Source: BPGX01 sp037447455 (GTDB lineage: Bacteria; Bacteroidota; Bacteroidia; B-17B0; Aurantibacillaceae). Taken from it: DNA of 64,000 nt. Positions 55,701 through 64,000 of this stretch are shown here, in pieces. Position 1 is the stretch's first letter. Every line of letters begins with the position of its first letter. Below the pieces are notes generated by a model. It saw only the letters and a program-made list of their open reading frames with translations, was not told the origin of the DNA and searched no databases. The stretch lies in the NCBI GenBank assembly GCA_037447455.1, contig JBBIGQ010000006.1, forward strand, positions 1 to 64,000. The letters are read 5' to 3'. Both the position numbers and the translations under genes were made by a program.

Positions 55701-57039
55701 GGGCACGGTTTAATAACACCGGATGCCCTTTCAGAATGTTTTCTAAAATATCCCATATCACAGGGTCTTTTCTTTCTACTACTTTTTTGGCTGATTTTAC
55801 AGTTTTTACAACACCTCTTTCAATCAAACGGCGGATGATAAATGGCTTGAATAATTCAGCCGCCATGTCTTTAGGTAATCCACACTCGTGTAATTTTAAT
55901 TCTGGTCCGACTACAATAACAGAACGTCCGGAATAATCTACACGTTTTCCTAATAGGTTTTGTCTAAATCTTCCTTGTTTACCTTTTAAGGCGTCTGATA
56001 AAGATTTTAAGGGTCTGTTATTATCTGTTTTAACAGCGGTTGTTTTTCTGGAATTATCGAATAAAGCATCAACGGCTTCTTGGAGCATTCTTTTTTCATT
56101 ACGTAAGATAACTTCAGGTGCTTTGATTTCAATGAGCCGTTTTAATCGATTATTACGAATAATTACTCTTCTGTATAAGTCATTTAAGTCAGCTGTGGCA
56201 AAGCGCCCTCCATCTAAAGGTACCAGAGGTCTTAATTCAGGCGGAATGACGGGTAAAACTTTGATGACCATCCATTCTGGTTTATTTTCTATTCTTTGGT
56301 TGGCCTGACGAAATGCTTCAATGACTTGGAGCCGTTTTAATGCTTCTTGTTTTCTTTGTTGGGAGGTTTCTTTGGATGCTTTGTCTCTTAGTTCAAATGA
56401 AAGGGTGTCTAAATCAATTCGTGTTAATAAATCATGAATGGCTTCAGCCCCCATTTTGGCTATAAATTTATTGGGGTCTTTGTCATCTAATAATTGATTC
56501 TCTTTGGGTAATTGTTCTAAAACGTGGTAGTATTCTTCTTCGCTTAAGAAGTCCATGTATTCAATACCGGGCTTGTCTGCCATGGGTATATTAGCAGCAG
56601 CGCCTGGTTGAATAACGACGTATTTTTCATAATAAATGATGGATTCTAATTTTTTACCGCTTAAACCTAATAAATAGCCGATTTTATTGGGTAAAGAGCG
56701 AAAATACCAAATGTGTACTACGGGCACCACTAAATTAATGTGTCCAACGCGTTCCCTTCTTACCTTTTTTTCAGTAACTTCAACCCCACAACGATCGCAC
56801 ACAATACCTTTGTATCGTATTCTTTTGTATTTACCACAATGACATTCGTAATCTTTTATTGGACCAAATATTCTTTCACAAAATAATCCATCTCTTTCGG
56901 GCTTGTAGGTTCTGTAATTGATGGTTTCAGGTTTTAGTACTTCTCCAGAAGAACGGCGTAAGATAGTTTCGGGAGAAGCTAAACTAATGATAACTTTTGA
57001 AAAATTGGCTTTTTGTTTTACATTTGCTTTGAGTGCCAT
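52717..57039 (-). CDS. rpoC: RNA polymerase subunit beta'
   Basis: This is the catalytic large subunit, 1440 residues and full length. The N-terminal zinc ribbon reads CHCGKYKRIRYKGIVCDRCG, the active-site loop NADFDGDQMAVH holds the three Mg-binding Asp, and the bridge-helix/trigger-loop area follows (GARGSNEQIKQLSGWRG). A second zinc site is seen in CGTLRG and SKIGVCAKCYG. It lies 69 bases after rpoB in the usual order and ends against the bidirectional terminator at 52661. Confidence 0.98.
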   Translation of the reverse strand: MALKANVKQKANFSKVIISLASPETILRRSSGEVLKPETINYRTYKPERDGLFCERIFGPIKDYECHCGKYKRIRYKGIVCDRCGVEVTEKKVRRERVGHINLVVPVVHIWYFRSLPNKIGYLLGLSGKKLESIIYYEKYVVIQPGAAANIPMADKPGIEYMDFLSEEEYYHVLEQLPKENQLLDDKDPNKFIAKMGAEAIHDLLTRIDLDTLSFELRDKASKETSQQRKQEALKRLQVIEAFRQANQRIENKPEWMVIKVLPVIPPELRPLVPLDGGRFATADLNDLYRRVIIRNNRLKRLIEIKAPEVILRNEKRMLQEAVDALFDNSRKTTAVKTDNNRPLKSLSDALKGKQGRFRQNLLGKRVDYSGRSVIVVGPELKLHECGLPKDMAAELFKPFIIRRLIERGVVKTVKSAKKVVERKDPVIWDILENILKGHPVLLNRAPTLHRLGIQAFQPKLVEGKAIQLHPLVCTAFNADFDGDQMAVHVPLSNAAIIEAQILMISSHNILNPSNGTPIAVPSQDMVLGLYYLTKEKTSTKEEPVKGEGKIFYSPEEVEIAYNEKKVDLHAKIKLTIDNALENGKLVSKLIETTVGRVLFNQKVPKEVGYINELLTKKSLRDIISNVLKTVGMARTAQFLDDIKELGFMTAFRGGLSFTLSDITTPERKKEIIEDARKKVEEVLNNYNMGFITSKERYNQIIDIWTHANVKITKTVIEALKTDRQGFNPVYMMLDSGARGSNEQIKQLSGWRGLMAKPQKSGSTSSEFIENPIISNFREGLTVHEYFISTHGARKGLADTALKTADAGYLTRRLVDVAQDVIITENDCGTLRGITMTALKQGDEIIESLYDRILGRFALNNVYHPHTGELIMEGGEMITEAIAQKIADSPIESVEIRSVLTCESKIGVCAKCYGRNLGNGRMVQLGEAVGVIAAQSIGEPGTQLTLRTFHAGGAASVVMAENALRTKYDGIVEIDEVKTVETEDQSGEKINVVVGRSSELRVVDPNTGLVLFTGNVPYGSTLRVKNGQKVKKDQLLCEWDPYNAVIVAEFSGKVEYENIIENITYHEEVDENTGFRDKVIIDSKDKSINPVIKIVDAAGNELKRYNIPVGAHIIVNNNEKIKAGKILVKIPRVSAKSGDITGGLPRVTELFEARNPSDPAVVSEIDGSISFGKVKRGSREIIVESKTGERRTYLIPLTKHILVQENDYVRAGDPLCDGAISLNDILNIKGPTAVQEYIVNEIQEVYRRQGQRLNDKHFEVIVRQMMRKVEIVEPGDTNFLEQQIVSKIEFMMGNDRIYGNKVVIDPGDSNEVKRGQIITARKLREINSVLKRKDMKLIEARDAQPATAKPILQGITKASLQTMSWISAASFQETTKVLNEAAVSGKEDPLLGLKENVIVGHLIPAGTGLRKYDKLVVGSLEEYEQLMASKQEVEEEERVK

Positions 57040-57108
57040 ATTGGGTTTTTTATTTAAGAGTGTTGTGAAATGGAGTTTTAATAAAGCAGGTCATTTTTAT
57101 GAAAAGTA

Positions 57109-60951
<3,843 letters not shown>

Positions 60952-61012
60952 GGCCGTAAATTTTAAGTTATTGATTTGAAGTTAATTAGGATAAAAAATA
61001 AAACACAAAGAA

Positions 61013-61047
61013 CAGAAAAGATGGCTTTTTTAAAAGCATCTTTTCTG
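61013..61047 (-). terminator. Hairpin between rplL and rpoB, possible partial terminator
   Basis: CAGAAAAGAT (61013-61022) is perfectly complementary to ATCTTTTCTG (61038-61047), and a six-pair inner stem (61024-61029 with 61032-61037) extends it past a bulged G. On the coding strand a T-rich but interrupted stretch follows. In E. coli a leaky terminator sits at the same place and lowers rpoBC relative to rplJL; the same function here is inferred. Confidence 0.6.
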
Positions 61048-61074
61048 CCTTTGTATTAGTTTTAGAAAATAGCA

Positions 61075-61446
61075 TTATTTAACTTCAACTTTCGCGCCTG
61101 CTTCTTCAAGTGCCTTTTTAATAGATTCTGCTTCTTCTTTTGAAATACCTTGTTTAACAGGTTTGGGGGCTTGGTCAACAAGATCTTTTGCTTCTTTTAG
61201 TCCTAATCCGGTGAGTTCTTTTACTACTTTGACAACACCTAATTTTTGAGCGCCTGCATCGGTCAGGATAACATCAAAAGTTGTTTTTGCTGCAGCAGCG
61301 TCTCCGGCACCGGTTCCTCCTGCTACAACCACAGCAGCGGCGGCAGGTTCAATGCCATATTCATCTTTTAAGATTTTAGATAATTCTTGTACTTCTTTTA
61401 CTGTTAAGTTTACTAATGATTCTGCAATTGCTTTAACATCGACCAT
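61075..61446 (-). CDS. rplL: Ribosomal protein L7/L12
   Basis: The 123-residue stalk protein has an N-terminal dimerisation part (VKEVQELSKILKDEYGIEP), an Ala/Gly-rich hinge (AAAAVVVAGGTGAGDAAAAK), and the factor-binding C-terminal domain GLGLKEAKDLVDQAPKPVKQ. It follows rplJ after 56 bases. Confidence 0.98.
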   Translation of the reverse strand: MVDVKAIAESLVNLTVKEVQELSKILKDEYGIEPAAAAVVVAGGTGAGDAAAAKTTFDVILTDAGAQKLGVVKVVKELTGLGLKEAKDLVDQAPKPVKQGISKEEAESIKKALEEAGAKVEVK

Positions 61447-61502
61447 AATTGTTTGTTTTTTAAGGTTAGTTAATTTACTTTTTTTGTATTAGTTGTTTAT
61501 TT

Positions 61503-62009
61503 TTAAGCGGCGGTTTCTTCGCCTTTTTTGTTTTCTAAAGCAGAAATTACGCGGCGAATAGGTGATTGTAACAAGCCGATAATATCTGCGATGAGTTCGT
61601 TTTTAGATTTTAATTGTGCAAGGGTATTCACGTTTTCATCTCCAATGTATAATGTTTCTTCAACGAATGCTGCTTTTAAGATGGGTTTACCGTTGCATTT
61701 TTCTTTGAATTCTTTAATGATTTTAGCGGGTGCATTCGGTGTTTCATAAGAGAAGAGTAGTGCGGTTTCTCCTTTCAGGTAGGGGATCATGTCTTTTAGC
61801 ACATCTTTTCTTTCGGACTGTTCAATGGCTTTTTCAATCAATGTATTTTTTGCAACCTTCATTGTTATTTTTTTCTCAAAGCAGGCACGACGAATTAAGT
61901 TAGTATTGATGCCATTGATAGTTGAGCAGTCCACCATGTAGATCTTATCACTTGAATTGATAAGTTCTACTAAATCATTTATGATTTGTGCTTTTTCTTG
62001 TTTGTTCAT
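61503..62009 (-). CDS. rplJ: Ribosomal protein L10
   Basis: L10 anchors the L7/L12 stalk to the 50S subunit. The 168-residue product starts MNKQEKAQIINDLVELINSS and contains NTLIEKAIEQ and ALLFSYETPNAPAKIIKEF, all typical. Only ten bases separate it from the rplA stop, so there is little room for the long L10-binding leader seen in other phyla; any autoregulation must sit elsewhere. Confidence 0.96.
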   Translation of the reverse strand: MNKQEKAQIINDLVELINSSDKIYMVDCSTINGINTNLIRRACFEKKITMKVAKNTLIEKAIEQSERKDVLKDMIPYLKGETALLFSYETPNAPAKIIKEFKEKCNGKPILKAAFVEETLYIGDENVNTLAQLKSKNELIADIIGLLQSPIRRVISALENKKGEETAA

Positions 62010-62019
62010 AAGAATTGGT

Positions 62020-62712
62020 TTAATTGAGGTTTTTTGTGTCTACTTTTATTCCTGGTCCCATTGTACTGCTTAATGTGATAGATTTGATGTAGGTGCCTTT
62101 TGAAGCCGCCGGCTTGAGTTTTAGTATGGTTTGTATGATTTCATTGGCATTTTCTGTAATTTTTTTGGCATCAAAGGAAACTTTTCCTGCAACGGAATGT
62201 ACAATACCGGATTTGTCTGTTTTAAATTCAACTTTCCCGGCTTTGGCTTCCTGTATGGCTTTTCCCACTTCCATAGTAACGGTACCGGTTTTAGGGTTAG
62301 GCATTAAACCTCGAGGACCGAGGATTTTACCCAATGCTCCCACCTTACCCATTACGTTGGGCGTTGTGATAATAACATCTACATCTATCCATCCGCCTTT
62401 GATTTTTTCTATGTAATCATCTAGTCCGACATAATCGGCGCTGGCCTTTTTGGCTTCTTCTTCTTTGTCTGCAGGAACCAGTGCAAGTATTCTTACACTT
62501 TTTCCTGTTCCATGAGGAAGCATGGTGGTACCTCTTACGAGTTGGTTGGACTTTTTAGGGTCAATTCCCAAGCGAATGGCAATATCAATGGTCGCATCAA
62601 ATTTTGTGGTGCTTGTTTCTTTAGCGAGTGCAGCTGCCTCTTCCAAAGAGTAGGTTTTGTTTGGATCGATTTTTTTAAGTACTTCTTTTCTTTTTTTTGT
62701 TAACTTTGCCAT
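62020..62712 (-). CDS. rplA: Ribosomal protein L1
   Basis: The 230-residue L1 has the signature KILGPRGLMPNPKTGTV near residue 128, and VRGTTMLPHGTGKSVRI earlier. It follows rplK after 54 bases and is the usual autorepressor of the rplKA pair in other bacteria; no repressor site was identified here. Confidence 0.97.
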   Translation of the reverse strand: MAKLTKKRKEVLKKIDPNKTYSLEEAAALAKETSTTKFDATIDIAIRLGIDPKKSNQLVRGTTMLPHGTGKSVRILALVPADKEEEAKKASADYVGLDDYIEKIKGGWIDVDVIITTPNVMGKVGALGKILGPRGLMPNPKTGTVTMEVGKAIQEAKAGKVEFKTDKSGIVHSVAGKVSFDAKKITENANEIIQTILKLKPAASKGTYIKSITLSSTMGPGIKVDTKNLN

Positions 62713-62766
62713 AGGTTTAGATTTTCCCTCCCGCGTTTGCGGTAAAACGGGTTTGTTAATGGATAA

Positions 62767-63210
62767 TTAGTTTTGAAAAGGTGATTCGCCAACGACATTA
62801 ACCCCCATGCTTCTGGCTGTTCCTGCGATCATTTTCATAGCACTTTCTACAGTGAAGCAATTCATATCTGGAAGTTTGTCTTCAGCAATTTTTCTAATCT
62901 GTTCCCATGTAATATTACCCACTTTCTTACGATTACTTTGATCGGAACCTTTTTGAACTTTTGCAAGTTCTTTTATTTGTGCTGCGACTGGAGGTCTTTT
63001 AATTATAAAGTCAAAGGTTTTGTCGGAATACACGTTGATAATCACAGGCAGAAGTTTGTCTTTCATTTCCTGTGTACGGGCATTAAACTGCTTACAGAAC
63101 TCCATAATATTGACTCCTTTTGCACCTAATGCAGGTCCGATAGGGGGGGCTGGGTTGGCTGCGCCACCTTTAATCTGAAGTTTTACGATTGCGAATAGTT
63201 GCTTTGCCAT
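62767..63210 (-). CDS. rplK: Ribosomal protein L11
   Basis: The 147-residue L11 has the proline-rich N-terminal loop GGAANPAPPIGPALGAKGVN and the rRNA-binding C-terminal domain (KVGNITWEQIRKIAEDKLPDMN; AGTARSMGVNV). It lies between nusG (88-base gap) and rplA. Confidence 0.97.
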   Translation of the reverse strand: MAKQLFAIVKLQIKGGAANPAPPIGPALGAKGVNIMEFCKQFNARTQEMKDKLLPVIINVYSDKTFDFIIKRPPVAAQIKELAKVQKGSDQSNRKKVGNITWEQIRKIAEDKLPDMNCFTVESAMKMIAGTARSMGVNVVGESPFQN

Positions 63211-63298
63211 ATATGTTTGTTGTTTAGGTTGTTGAGAGTAATTAAGTCAGAAATTGGAAGCAGCAAGCGGATTTCTGCTTAATGTACCTCAATTTTTT

Positions 63299-63892
63299 TT
63301 ATTCTTTTTCAACTTCTCCAAAGTTTAATTCAACGGGTGTTTTTCTTCCGAAAATCTTTACGGTTACTTTTAATTTTTTCTTTTCAGTATTTACTTCTTC
63401 AATAATGCCTGTAAATCCGTTGAATGGGCCATTGATGATTTTTACGGATTCACCTAACGAAAAATTTGTTTCTACCATTCCTTCTGATTCGCTTAATTCA
63501 TCTACTTTTCCAAGGATGCGGTTAATTTCTGTAGTTCGTAAGGGAATTGGAACTCCACCTTTCGTTTCGGTTAAAAATCCTAATACACCCGGTGTATTCC
63601 GAATGCTGTGCTTCACTTCTCCGTTTAAATTAGCTTCAATTAAGATATATCCAGGAAAATAGTTTCTTTCTTTGGTAATTTTTTTTCCGCCTCGTATTTG
63701 AATAATTTTTTCAGTAGGAATAAGTATTTGTGCTACAAAGTTGTTGAGATTTAATCTTGTTAATTCGGATTCAATATAAGATTTTACTTTTTTTTCTTGC
63801 CCGCTAATTGCTTTAATAACATACCATTTCATTTCTGTTGATGGTTTTTGTAAATCCGTAATGGCATTATTATTGTTGATATTTTCACTCAT
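63299..63892 (-). CDS. nusG: Transcription termination/antitermination protein NusG
   Basis: The 197-residue product has the NGN domain (MKWYVIKAISGQEKKVKSYI, YFPGYILIEANL) and a C-terminal KOW domain (SLGESVKIINGPFNGFTGIIEEVN). A short extension precedes the Trp-Tyr start, as is common in Bacteroidota. It follows secE by 23 bases and heads the ribosomal protein run. Confidence 0.97.
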   Translation of the reverse strand: MSENINNNNAITDLQKPSTEMKWYVIKAISGQEKKVKSYIESELTRLNLNNFVAQILIPTEKIIQIRGGKKITKERNYFPGYILIEANLNGEVKHSIRNTPGVLGFLTETKGGVPIPLRTTEINRILGKVDELSESEGMVETNFSLGESVKIINGPFNGFTGIIEEVNTEKKKLKVTVKIFGRKTPVELNFGEVEKE

Positions 63893-63915
63893 TTCGTTAT
63901 AGATAAAAATTGTTT

Positions 63916-64000
63916 TTAGATGCTATTGACGAGTTGGTACAAAAGTTCCATGATTTTTGAAAAAGCGCTGTCCATTGCAAAAACGACCAGGGCGATAATC
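63916..64000 (-). CDS. secE: Preprotein translocase subunit SecE, C-terminal part (cut by the window edge)
   Basis: About 28 codons are visible, reading IIALVVFAMDSAFSKIMELL ... and ending at TAA (63916-63918). The hydrophobic stretch followed by an FSK-x-M-E-L-L pattern is the C-terminal membrane helix of SecE. The position just before nusG supports the call. Confidence 0.88.
   Translation of the reverse strand, partial: IIALVVFAMDSAFSKIMELLYQLVNSI

Overview
The window is a piece of an AT-rich Bacteroidota chromosome. The evidence is TAnnTTTG promoter elements, few Shine-Dalgarno sites, a type IX secretion (T9SS) C-terminal sorting domain and a PorV-like protein, a TonB-dependent receptor of the CarboxypepD_reg type, bacillithiol synthesis (BshB1), a GSCFA protein, and the order nusG-rplK-rplA-rplJ-rplL-rpoB-rpoC. 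I cannot place it below phylum with confidence; a Chitinophagales/Sphingobacteriales-like lineage is a guess. No tRNA, rRNA, CRISPR array or transposase was recognised.

Left end (1-9.9 kb): a disturbed region. A unit of about 2.74 kb is present twice in direct tandem (1-2743 and 2766-5508, offset 2765) with no difference found. The unit carries the 5' end of an ALDH7-type aldehyde dehydrogenase, a complete secreted fibre-like protein, and the promoter, leader peptide and attenuator of a histidine operon with the first 59 bases of hisG. The junction fuses hisG head to ALDH head. After the second copy come a frameshifted hisG, a hisD that is frameshifted and lacks its C-terminal third, a frameshifted response regulator, a headless histidine kinase, a headless and frameshifted lipoprotein, and a frameshifted beta-barrel protein. 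The contig may begin at position 1, within 22 bases of the repeat edge, so misassembly and real rearrangement both have to be considered.

Metabolic and envelope housekeeping (10-34.9 kb): purQ-metH; a Cys-rich secreted peptide; a glutathione peroxidase-bshB1 pair; kdsA-rnhB with a propeller protein; a minus-strand block with a membrane-anchored endonuclease/exonuclease/phosphatase-fold protein, a T9SS cargo protein, a PASTA protein and a bifunctional-nuclease-family protein; etfB-etfA; a BNR-repeat secreted protein; then GSCFA, heptose epimerase, a two-component-like beta-propeller/SpoIIE phosphatase (frameshifted) and a patatin.

Surface module (35-44.3 kb): three adjacent plus-strand genes encode a TonB-dependent receptor, a 1463-residue secreted protein with a C-terminal sorting-like beta-sandwich, and a PorV-family outer-membrane protein. 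They look like one export/surface unit.

Right part (44.3-64 kb): greA with a promoter-proximal hairpin, a HIT protein, prfC, an unusually long signal peptidase I, a lipoprotein, an ECF sigma factor (frameshifted) with an anti-sigma-like membrane protein and two envelope proteins, and then the minus-strand secE-nusG-ribosomal protein-rpoBC operon, which enters from the right edge. Seven of about 50 genes carry a single frameshift, five of them between 5.4 and 9.9 kb.
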